Shown piece after piece: positions 40,885 to 51,000 of a stretch of 64,000 nucleotides of DNA. Position 1 is the first letter of the stretch, and each line of letters starts with the position of its first letter. Location of the stretch: the NCBI GenBank assembly GCA_030068145.1, contig JAPJBO010000613.1:62001-126000 (forward strand). Reading direction: 5' to 3'. Both the position numbers and the translations under genes were made by a program. The notes under the pieces were generated by a model. It was not told where the DNA came from, did no database searches, and saw only the letters and a list, made by a program, of their open reading frames with translations. Source of the stretch: Diplonema papillatum (Eukaryota > Euglenozoa > Diplonemea > Diplonemida > Diplonemidae).

Positions 40885-41010
40885 GCTTCGAATGGTTTGC
40901 GTGCTCAACGCCGCACGGTGTTCATCTGCACCACAGTTCAAGCCTCAGGCACATAAGGCGGACCATCATCGGCGCGGAACCTAGGTGTCTGCAGACAGGA
41001 CAGCTATCTC
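40885..41010 (+). repeat. dispersed repeat family E
   Basis: GCTTCGAATGGTTTGCGTGC, ACATAAGGCGGACCATCATC, GTGTCTGCAGACAGGACAG. More diverged at its 5' end than the 60258 copy. Confidence 0.7.
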
Positions 41011-41339
41011 CTGCTGGAACTGCATCGAATTGCCTGCCGCTGTTAAGCACAGTGAATCACGGTCCACGACGGTCAGTCAGGTCTTACAGTTTACTGACGG
41101 GATAGGAGCAAGACGCATGGCTAGACGAGCACGACCACCTTGAATCGACACCAGGCTCGCCAGAACGCGAGCTGGCTTGGCTTCTTCGCCGATGGGGCTT
41201 CTTGGCCAAACGGGCGGGGAAGGGGTCCCGGTTATCCGGCTATCCGGCCAAAGTGGCTGATCCGAAACAAGGAGCACTGCCCCCACCCTCCCCAGTTGGC
41301 ATCCTTCGATATTCTCAAAAAGAATGACTCTGTCGGGGG

Positions 41340-41475
41340 GAAAATCTTAGTTTAATGTTTAGGCAGAGCACTGCCTCTCATGCATGGTTGATGCTAGCAT
41401 CAAGTCTTCTTCGAGGAAGATGTCGTCTAGGAAAGGGATGCAAAACAGAAAATAGAAAGTTGTAAAGAGGGGGGG
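41340..41475 (+). repeat. dispersed repeat family F
   Basis: TTAGTTTAATGTTTAGGCAG, AGCACTGCCTCTCATGCATG, GTTGATGCTAGCATCAAGTC, GGGATGCAAAACAGAAAATA. Copies at 60072-60150 and 62163-62290, both in the KIFBP intron. Confidence 0.8.
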
Positions 41476-42067
41476 GGGGGGGGGTGGTCCCGCCGGCCTC
41501 CGACTGCATCTGTCCAGACAGGGGCCTGCAGGCAGGCACCTGAGATGGATGCCGAACGCCTTCTCGCGTGGAAACGCGAGGGTCCAGCACTGAGCGGCGG
41601 TGTGACAATCGCGCACTCAAACAAAAAAAACAAAAGAACAAAAAAAAGAAGATCATTGAAGTGGTCACTCATTTTGGAGGAAAGAAAAGGAAAGGCGCAG
41701 CCTTGTTTAGTTGTGCTCTTTTTTTTCTTTGTTCGTTCCCCTTTTTTCACCGGTATGCCTTGAGCTTGGGATCTCCGTGTGAAGCACGGACATCTAAGCT
41801 GTAACATCCATGATCTTCCGTATGGTGTCGGTTCACTCATGCGCACCCGGTGTCCTTCAGCACCGAGTGGAGGAGTTAAACACAACACTGTGCGGTCTAT
41901 TTTGCGGGTGTCACACTGGACCTCACACTAAATTTGCCAACATTTTTTCCAACCAACATTTTTTTGGTAAAAGCAGGTTGTACTTAGCAGATTTCATACT
42001 ACACCTGCCTTCACCGGAAGCTGTTCTCCCGCCTACAGGGCGCAAGGGTTTGCTGGGATCGCCGACG

Positions 42068-42270
42068 GCTTAGATACACAGGCCGTTATGATCGCCATCA
42101 CCGACGGCTTCTTAGCCTCCATAAAGAACGTGCAAGTGGAGCTTTGGTCTTGGAGAGTAAGAGCGGGAATCAGGTTGAGGAGCCACGTCGTTGCCGAACT
42201 TACCGTCATGATGCTCATGGTCGACCCGAGTTTCGTCGGCTCTCTGCAGCCTTTTGCCACGGCGAACGGA
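42068..42270. repeat. duplicated 200-bp segment, possible exon, copy 2
   Basis: See 40080-40345. This copy differs at a handful of bases and diverges sharply after CACGGCGAACGGACC. Confidence 0.5.
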
Positions 42271-42448
42271 CCCGCCACGACGGCGCCCGGCCTCGCTCCC
42301 GCGAGCGATTCCATTGATCGATCAAAAATATTGCATGCCTAATGCTCTCCAGGGAAAATACTTTCGGAAACGGGGACTATGGACCTACGGAAGTGGCTGG
42401 TACCACGTGGGTTGTTGCCACCTCCCGTCAAAGAAGTTCTGGACTTGG

Positions 42449-42635
42449 CTTCTGGGAGGAGCACCCCGGATCCAGCAGCTTCTGGGAGGAGCACCCCGGA
42501 TCCAGCAGCTTCTGGGAGGAGCACCCCGGATCCAACAGCTTCTGGGAGGAGCACCCCGGATCCAGCAGCTTCTGGGAGGAGCACCCCGGATCCAGCAGCT
42601 TCTGGGAAGAGCACCCCGGATCCAGCAGCGGCTGT
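42449..42635 (+). repeat. 30-bp tandem repeat
   Basis: Six units of CTTCTGGGAGGAGCACCCCG, GATCCAGCAG. One plus frame reads ASGRSTPDPA repeats and another GGAPRIQQLL. Thirty is a multiple of three, so open frames are expected. A gene using it cannot be excluded but is unsupported. Confidence 0.92.
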
Positions 42636-42639
42636 GCAG

Positions 42640-43187
42640 CACATCAACATATCAAAGAGGAACTTCCTCCTTTGTCCGACTCTCGCGTTCCCACCAACAT
42701 GTTGCACAAGCGTACGCCATGCCCCAACTGTGTTGTGCCCATCAACGACCTAAGCTGCGCCGACTCAGGGGTCCTCTCCGGGAGGTGGCGCCAGGGCGTT
42801 CGCTCCTTGCGTTGTCTAGGTGCGCCGGCGATGCAGTGATTCACTCACAGTTCACGCTTTGCGGCTGGTTGGAAGGCAGTGTGCGCCTGCGACAGTTGGA
42901 CCGAGGCCGTGCCTGGTACCCCCAAGACAGCACATGCCAGACGTTCATCAAAGACACGACTCCGCAAGCCTCACGTCCACCACCAGCTGGGTACCGAGTA
43001 GGGACGGCGAGCGATTATAGCAGCATAAAGGAAGCCGGATATTGGCTTTGGGGAGGCGGGTTATCTTCCGCGTGCGTTGCGTTCCAGGGGAGGAGACGGC
43101 CTGCGCGAAGGTTACATCCGTTCTGGATGTGCGGGGTGGGGTGGGGTGGTTGAGGGGGGGAAATCTGCTAAGTACCCAAAACCCCTG
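42640..43187. other. no gene recognised
   Basis: A plus frame runs on from the 30-bp array to 43153 with no known domain. It includes CPNCVV and other Cys pairs in alternative frames. Nothing further can be supported. Confidence 0.35.
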
Positions 43188-43272
43188 CAAAAATGTTGGC
43201 CGGAAATAAACCTGGCGGTTTTGCCCGGTTTTTGGGGGGGGCGCCAGGTTTATTTCCTGGCCAACATTTTTA
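43188..43272. repeat. 85-bp foldback
   Basis: AAAAATGTTGGCCGGAAATA, AACCTGGCG pairs with CGCCAGGTTTATTTCCTGG, CCAACATTTTT around a TTTTGCCCGGTTTTTGGGGG loop. Same style as the foldbacks at 19492 and 23068. Confidence 0.85.
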
Positions 43273-43534
43273 GAAATACGGTAAATCGATTTCGAATCTC
43301 GGTCCCTAACCCCCAAATCCTCAACCAGAAGGCTTGAACCCTGCGACAGGGTCTATTCACTTCGGCCGCGTGGTCGATCAGCCACTGATTTAGCCAGGGC
43401 AGGGTTGCAGAGTGAGCCTCGCTGTTGGCCAGTTTTCGAACAGTCGTCTCCTGCTCACGCGCGATGTCGGGAATGGTGTTAGGTGTGCTCCATGGCAGGC
43501 ACAGGGCACAAGACGAGGTCACGCCGTCGGAATG

Positions 43535-43715
43535 GGTACGTGCCCACGGTCCCGGCACACCCTGCAACCCTGCCCTGGATGACTGAGTGGCCGGTCGATT
43601 ACCCAGCCAAAGGGAATAGACCCGCGCCACGCTCGGCCCTGTGCTGTCTGCAGACACTCAGGTTCCGCGTTGATGATGATCCGTCTTATGTGCCCGTGGC
43701 CTAAAGGACGAAACA
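43535..43715 (-). repeat. dispersed repeat family E, reverse orientation
   Basis: Contains GTCTGCAGACACTCAGGTTC, CCGCGTTGATGATGATCCGT and TTATGTGCCCGTGG, the complement of the family E 3' half, beside a unique flank that is itself repeated at 43380-43570 (ATTACCCAGCCAAAGGGAAT). Confidence 0.6.
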
Positions 43716-44004
43716 CACGGCGCAGACGGTTTCCTAACAGTGTTTTTGGATGCCGTCCCCTGCTCACGCGCGATGTTGGGAAGAGTGTAGTATGGCAGAT
43801 ACGGGGCACACACACTGCAGTTCCAGGACGTCAGTCAGCGCCCGATCGTCCGAGGCCAGGGTCGGGGCGGCGAAGTCGTCGTAATACTGGCACAACGGAA
43901 GCCGGAGCCCGCGGCGGACCAACCTCGCCAGGATCCTTGCGAAAGCGTTGTAGTGCACAACAGCCGCTGTCTCGCCGAAGGATAGCCGCTGCAGGTGAGC
44001 TGGG

Positions 44005-44145
44005 AGGAGTGCTGCAAGAACGTGCCGGGAAGGGACGCGTGCTCAAACGTCCCGTCTGCGCCGTGTTTCGGTCCTTCAAGCCACGGACACATAAGGCGGA
44101 TCACCTATAAGCGCAGAACCCGAGTGTCTGCGGACAGGACAGCGG
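44005..44145 (+). repeat. dispersed repeat family E
   Basis: CTGCAAGAACGTGCCGGGAA, TTTCGGTCCTTCAAGCCACG, GACACATAAGGCGGATCACC, GAGTGTCTGCGGACAGGAC. Confidence 0.75.
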
Positions 44146-44549
44146 TGTGAAATTGCGTGTGAAAAATCAACCCCCAGAAGCGGAGCTACCAAAACCTCTG
44201 CAGAAACCGTCGACGGGCGTGTCGCAGAGTCGGAGGATGGCTTCATGAAATGCCTCTCGTTTCACCCCCAGAAAGGAATTTGCTTCGTTCTCGCGGTCAA
44301 TCGCTCGCGACTTTCTGTCACTGGCGACGTGGATAGCAACGTACCGACTTCTTTATGGTACAGTCAGAAGACTCCGGCAGACACATGGGGCACGTGTTCT
44401 CCACAGCCAGAGCCGAAATGGCATCAGGGTACGAGACAAGCTGGAAAGCCAGACCAGCCGGAGGGCATCACAGCCCAAAACAACCGCTAAGCCAGAGCCG
44501 CAAGAGACCAGGGTACGACAAACGGGTGGAAGACGAGCCCCTTGAGTTT

Positions 44550-45332
44550 GTAAACTCCCGTCACAACTATTATTAACCTACGATTATTATTAACAATCAA
44601 ATACTTACACTTACTATTTACAATCGAATATTATTAACAATGAATTAATTTCATATTTTTAGAGTTAAAGTTCTTGTAAGTTTGTGTCCTCACAGGAAGT
44701 GGCTTGTGCTGCAGGTAACGACCAGTTCAGGCCCGAAGGTAATCGCACAAACTACGAGCAACAAGCGAGTTGAAGGAACAATGTTACACGATCACACAAA
44801 TGAAAGGAATAGAAGCACCAATACTTTCATTTGCGTGCGACCATACCAGCCGGAAACGGGCGGAAGTAGCTGTGAGTGTTCGCACCTGACCGTCAGATCG
44901 ATACAAGTTTCAAACTTGTGTACCTCATTCATTCCTGGTCGGTCTGTCTCCTTCTCTGCTGCAGGTTCGCAATCTCGTTCTCAAAACCGTGTCAGACATT
45001 TGCAACAGCAGGACCGGCAGGTTCAGCCGCTAACTAGGCCTTCGATGTTGTCACACTGTCCAGTCAACTTGTCAGATGCTGTTCCGGTAGACAGCCGCAA
45101 TGTCGAGTAACAACTTTGTGAAGCACGTTTCGATGGCAACTGGGCAGGTTGCACGATCAACAAGAAGGCATGTTCAATGCCTCTGTGACACAAGCCTGTT
45201 TACACCCAGAGGTGGACTTGTTAATAACACAGATTATTAGTAACAAAACAACTAAAAAACAACTATTGTTAACAATTACGATTATATATTAACATTTACG
45301 ATTGTTAATACTAGTTGTGTGGGGGGTTTTTA
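44550..45332. mobile_element. C-tract TIR-type element, copy 2 (diverged)
   Basis: Left end TAAACTCCCGTCACAACTAT then TATTAAC; right end complement AAAAACCCCCCACACAACTA then GTATTAAC. AT-rich subterminal words (ATTATTAACAATCAAAT, TATTAACATTTACGATTG) cluster inside both ends (44567-44650; 45210-45310). The 550-base core has no recognised protein. Related in plan to copies 1 and 3, but the terminal match is weaker. Confidence 0.5.
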
Positions 45333-45639
45333 AGTCGAGGCATTCAGGGCTCGGTTGGACTCTGACGTGCAAGACGGAAGGACACGAGCCGGCTACTGTT
45401 CCTTCAAAACGTACAAGGCCTTGGTGTGCACAATTGTTTCAACCGAACCGTCGGCCAACAGGGCACCACGACACAAGTTAAGCAGAAGAGAAAGCTGGCC
45501 TTTTTAGCCAAAAAAAAAATGGTGTGTTTTGAAGGGCGTGTGTTGATATTCGCCGTTATTCCTTGCGTGTCAAGACCCGAACTCTAAAAAGTAAACGGCA
45601 GCTTGTACCAGACCAGCCCACCAAGGGTGGTTTGTTCGC

Positions 45640-45945
45640 CCTGGGTCCGTTTCGTCTATATATCAGCCAATACTTGTTGCAGCGTCCAAAGGCCTACTTG
45701 CGTAATTTTGAAGAAGGCTGCAGAACTTTCGCCCTTGGGTCCGTTTCGTCTATGTATCAGCCAATACTTGATTCAGCGTCCAAAAGGCCTACTTGCGATG
45801 CCTGCGTAATTTTGAAGAAGACTGCAGAACTTTCGCCCTTGGGTCCGTTTCGTCTATATATCAGCCAATACTTGATGCAGCGTTCGAAGGCCTACTTGTG
45901 ATGCCCGCGTAATTTTGAAGAAGACTGCAGAACTGTGTGCTCGTG
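45640..45945 (+). repeat. tandem repeat of about 95-105 bp, three units
   Basis: Each unit holds GGGTCCGTTTCGTCTAT, TCAGCCAATACTTG, CAGCGT(C/T)CAAAGGCCTACTTG, AATTTTGAAGAAG and CTGCAGAACTTTCGCCCTT. Confidence 0.88.
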
Positions 45946-47129
45946 CAACGTCCCCCTACCTCCCCTTTAGCAGAAGCGTCACGGCGGCACGTTCAGACAC
46001 GGGCCTGTTCGGAAGCTCCACTGCTGCTCTCGAATCTGCAGTGCAGCGTCTGAGAAGTCACGGTTTGTCGGTGATGTGCGTCAAGAGATGACCCACGAGC
46101 CGGGATGAATTGTAGCCTGGGTCAGAAAATCGGCAACGCGATGAGAAGATCGAGTTCAGAAAAAGGTGATACGAGTTTCGATGCATGCGGCATGCCCTTT
46201 CCTGGACGCAGAATCAAATGTTGACTGGTATACCGTACTGGGGGGGAAAAGACGCCGTGGTGCATTCTTCCAAATACGGTGGTCTTGTTGTACTCATCTT
46301 TTTGATTGGCTCAAAGAAAACTTCCCGATACCTTTCCTTTCGCTGTGTCGTAACATAGTGGAGGAGGTTTCTACTTTTTTCCCAACGACGGCCAGGGTCG
46401 GATTTCTCACGAGAAATGGGGACTTTCAAGTCTTGCCGGCCCTGCCGGCCTGGTATGACCTTATGTTGTGGACTCGTTGAATCAGTCTACAGTCCACATG
46501 CAAACGTGGGCCTATCACCATGCCGGTCAAGAACGTTGAAGTACGGTTAAATGTACAACAATGGTGCCACCTGAGGGTCACAGGACCGTCCTCGAGATAA
46601 AGCCGTTAAGCATGGACCACATGGATCAGCATGCACTCGGTAAGCAGCGGCTGCCGGCTTATCCCGGCTGACACAGTTTATATGTAATTTAGTTGGATTT
46701 TGTGAATTAACTACGTGGAAGTAGTGCTGGCTTCTGCTACGACAAAAATTTGAGGGGCGATGGCGTCCGATGACACGACTACAAACAAAAGGTAAGCTGG
46801 CGCTTATGTAAAAAACAAAGCCCCCCGAATGACAGCAAATGTCAGACCAGCCCGCCCGGCCATCGTTGATTCCTTTGGGAGGTTTTCTCGACCGGCGGAA
46901 GTTGCTTGAGGTTGCGTTTTTCTTTTTCGTTTTTTTTTTCTTGTCCTTTCTTTCAGGATCCGGAATTGTTTTCGGGTGGCGAGCTTTGTTTCTGTTTCGT
47001 TTCCGCTGCGGGTCTTGTTTCTTGTTTCAAGAAGTTTTTCGTTCGGTCGGTGGCTTGTTTTATCAAGTCCGAAAAAAAGGTTCGGAAAGCTTCACGCTGG
47101 AATAGCTGTTTATTCACCGAGAGAAAAGT
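45946..47129. other. no gene seen
   Basis: Single-copy-looking sequence with a 104-codon plus frame (46166-46480) that I cannot assign. No repeats or RNA gene stand out. Confidence 0.4.
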
Positions 47130-47470
47130 CGTTTTCTTAGAGTTAAAGTTCGCTTGAAATTCCGGGGGGTTAGGGTCTCCGTGTGACCGTTCATGAATAG
47201 GTTCTCTTAGAGCAAGAAAGGGCTATGTGGTTACGGGTTGTATATTTAGTGCACACTTTCTAGCGTGTACTGTGGTTTAGAGGTTCGGTGTTTTAGGGTC
47301 TCCGGTTGACCATTGAGGCTGTGAGGCGGGTGGTATGAGTAGGTATACTTATACACTTTAACTACGGCTAGCCATGTTTGTAAGTGTTGCGACCGACACC
47401 AAGAAGAAATTCTCTTTGAATTTAGTCTTGGGCCCCCCCACGCGCATGCATGTTGAGCAGTGTGAACTTG
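47130..47470 (+). repeat. dispersed repeat family A, longest copy
   Basis: Joins both halves seen elsewhere: TTAGAGTTAAAGTTCGCTTG, AAATTCCGGGG, GGTTCTCTTAGAGCAAGAAA, then TTTAGAGGTTCGGTGTTTTA, GGCTAGCCATGTTTG, TTGCGACCGACACCAAG, TCTTGGGCCCCCCCACG. This copy shows that 12286 and 37560 belong to one family. Confidence 0.78.
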
Positions 47471-47846
47471 AAATGCAGGTACCACAGGGGTAAGCTTGCA
47501 TTTGTCATAGGCTAGGGTTATTTGAATACGTCGTCCGAGGACGATCTCAAAGCGGACGAGGACGGTGATAATAGGCTGGTGAGCAGGGGTTGCCTTGTAG
47601 CCCGTACCGGTCTGTTGTCCGCGTTTATATGTATTTTCTCGCAGCGTTTCTTGCACGAGGTTTTCCAGATTGCCCCGAGAGCCCGTAGGCTGCTTCTGAG
47701 CCTCGACTCTTTTTCTCGGCTGCAGCCCCCGTGGCAGCCTCCGTGGCAGCCCCCGTGGCAGCCCCCGACTTCTACCCGCCAGGCCCACCATGCGAGTAGA
47801 CCGTGATGCAGTGCTTTGGCTACACGATACCACCAACGGGAAAAAG

Positions 47847-47876
47847 GTGAGGAATTCCTCATGAGGAATTCCTCAC
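47847..47876. repeat. 30-bp perfect palindrome
   Basis: Two GAGGAATTCCTC palindromes joined by AT, the whole being self-complementary (GTGAGG to CCTCAC). A third GAGGAATTCCTC lies at 48015. It lies 220-250 bases beyond the PPR stop codon. Confidence 0.9.
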
Positions 47877-48092
47877 CCCCTTTTTTCGAGCCTCTTTGTG
47901 CGGTCGACGATATACGTCGTTCTGATGTCTGACGACTTTGCTTCTTTGCTTGCTTTGTTTTCCTTTGTGGACCTTTTATTTCCTCCTTTCAAACAAAAAC
48001 TTCTTTTTTTTTTTTGAGGAATTCCTCGCACTTTTTCGTTAGCGGGTGCACTGGGAACCTGCCTATGGGGAAGTGCACTGATCTCTCTCCCT

Positions 48093-51000
48093 CTACGAGG
48101 GCGCGGCTATCGCGGCGGCAGCTTCCGCGTCGATCTCGTCCTTGTGGGGGTCGAGCAGCCCCTTCTCGCCCGCCTTCCGCAGGCAGTCGAGCCCCCGCTT
48201 CTGCTTGATGAGGGTCGAAAACGTCGTTTTGTCGGGCGTTATGTTGTTCTCGATCATCTCCTCGAACACCTTGAAGATCAGGTCGTCGCCGGACTCCGCG
48301 AAGACGGCCATCAGCGCGTTGTACGTGTCGATGTCGGCGGAGATGTCACGAAGCTTCAGCTCTTCAAAGAACTTCAGACTCTTCCTCTTGTCGCGCAGGT
48401 CGGCGCAGTACTGCAGCATGATGTTGTACACCCTCGCGTCGGGCTCAACGCCGGCTTTCTTCAGGTCGTCGAAGATGGTTAAAACGGTGGTGTCCCCGCG
48501 GGACGCGTAGAACTGCAGCAGGATCGTGTACGTGTCGAGGTTCGGCGCCGGGTTGTGGCTGGTCTTGAGCACCGTGAACACTTCGGTGATGGCTGTGTCG
48601 TCGCAGGCGACGAACACCGTGAGCAGCTTGTTGTACGTGGCGATCGTGGGGGACAGGTCCCGGGCCTTCATGTCCGCTAGAAGCTCCCTCGCCCTCTTCA
48701 GGTCCTTGCTGATTCGGCACACCTCAAGAAGCGCGTTGTACGTCTCCACGGCCGGCTCCAACGGGCAGGTCTGGGCGCACATCTGCTGGAATATCGCAGT
48801 CGCCTTCGCGAACCGCTTCGCGTTGTGCTTCTCGTGCAGATCCTCCATCGTCCGCATGTCGTCCTCGTTCGTCGGCAGCTCGTCGCCCGTGATCACGCCG
48901 TCCCTGCGCAAGTTCGCGCACGCCTTGATGAGGATGTTGTACGTCTCCTGGCTCGGCTTGATGCTCAAGTGCGCCGGATCCTCCTCCAGCTCTCTAAACG
49001 CCTCGAAGATCACCTCGTCCCCCGCTTCTGCCAAAACGTTGATAAACGCGTTGAACAGAGCGACGTCGGGAGGCACCCGGTTGCGGATGGCCTCCCGGAA
49101 AAACTCGAGGGCCCGGCCGGTCTCCTTGTTCAAGACGCACACGGACATGAGCATGATATACGTCTTGTTGTCCGGCGCGATGCCGGCGGCCTTCATCTCG
49201 TTGAAGACTTCGTACGCGGCGCTCGCTTTGCCCATGCGCTCGGCTGCGTAGATCAAAGTCTGGTACGTGGTGATGTCCGGCTTCACGCCGAATGCGCTTT
49301 GCCGGGTTATGTATTCGTCTCCTGTTTGGCGGGGTGTTTGGAGTGAAAGTTTTTGCGTTTTGCATTATCCGACGATCCCGTGGGACGTACAGATTGGTGC
49401 CTTTCGATCGTTTTTTTTTTTTTTTTTTTTTTGAAAGCGTAGAGTTTCTCCGAGAGTGACAGTTCGCTTTGAGGATCCGGGGGATTAAAGGTCACCGGGT
49501 TACCGTCGTCGAAAGGGTCATTTTTTACGGTATGTTTACTAAATCAGGCATGCGTGTACTTAGTGCGATGCCATCCTCGTTCGTCGGCAGGTCATCCCCC
49601 GTGATCGCGCCATCGTCTCCTGACCCTCCTCCAGCTCTCTAAACGCCTCGAAGATCACCTCGTCCCCCGCTTCTGCCAAAACGTTGATAAACGCGTTGAA
49701 CAGAGCGACGTCGGGAGGCACCCGGTTGCGGATGGCCTCCCGGAAAAACTCGAGGGCCCGGCCGGTCTCCTTGTTCAAGACGCACACGGACATGAGCATG
49801 ATATACGTCTTGTTGTCCGGCGCGATGCCGGCGGCCTTCATCTCGTTGAAGACTTCGTACGCGGCGCTCGCTTTGCCCATGCGCTCGGCTGCGTAGATCA
49901 AAGTCTGGTACGTGGTGATGTCCGGCTTCACGCCGAATGCGCTTTGCCGATTTATGTATTCGTCTCCTGTTTGGCGGGGTTTTTGGAGTGAAAGTTTTTG
50001 CGTTTTGCATTATCCGACGATCCCGTGGGACGTACAGATTGGTGCCTTTCGATCGTTTTTTTTTTTTTTTTTTTTTTGAAAGCGTAGAGTTTCTCCGAGA
50101 GTGACAGTTCGCTTTGAGGATCCGGGGGATTAAAGGTCACCGGGTTACCGTCGTCGAAAGGGTCATTTTTTACGGTATGTTTACTAAATCAGGCATGCGT
50201 GTACTTAGTGCGATGCCATCCTCGTTCGTCGGCAGGTCATCCCCCGTGATCGCGCCATCGTCTCCTGACCCTCCTCCAGCTCTCTAAACGCCTCGAAGAT
50301 CACCTCGTCCCCCGCTTCTGCCAAAACGTTGATAAACGCGTTGAACAGAGCGACGTCGGGAGGCACCCGGTTGCGGATGGCCTCCCGGAAAAACTCGAGG
50401 GCCCGGCCGGTCTCCTTGTTCAAGACGCACACGGACATGAGCATGATATACGTCTTGTTGTCCGGCGCGATGCCGGCGGCCTTCATCTCGTTGAAGACTT
50501 CGTACGCGGCGCTCGCTTTGCCCATGTGCTCGGCTGCGTTTAAATCAAAGTCTGGTACGTGGTGATGTCCGGCTTCACGCCGAATGCGCTTTGCCGGGTT
50601 ATGTATTCGTCTCCTGCTTTGGGGTAGAATGGGGGAGCTTTTGGCATTTTTTAGAGTTAAAGTTCGCTTGAAATTCCGGGGGTTTAGGGTCTCCGTATGA
50701 CCGTTCATGAATGGGTTCTCTTAGAGCAAGAAAGGGCTATGTGGTTACGGGTTGTATATTTGGTGCACGCTTTCGTTATGGGTTATGGCTAGCCATGCCC
50801 GGGACTGTTTGTGACCGACACCAAGTACATTCCTTCGTGGTGTGTAGTCTTGGGCCCCCCACGTTCTACAAGTTTTTGCAGCACCCTGGGAACAGAGTTC
50901 TCAGGCATGCTCAGGATTAAAACCTAAACCCCCCCCTCGCATAATGCTAAATAGCTCGTATTATTAAATAGCTCGTATTATTAAATATAGCGCGTATTAT

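Noticed and set aside
42254-43153. 299-codon plus frame
   Set aside because: Driven by the 30-bp repeat and GC-rich sequence. No motif or conserved domain, and three frames are open together.
46166-46480. 104-codon plus frame
   Set aside because: No recognisable domain, repeats or splice context; left unassigned.
48142-49346. Plus-strand frames of up to 241 codons opposite PPR exon 3
   Set aside because: Antisense shadows of a well-supported PPR exon.
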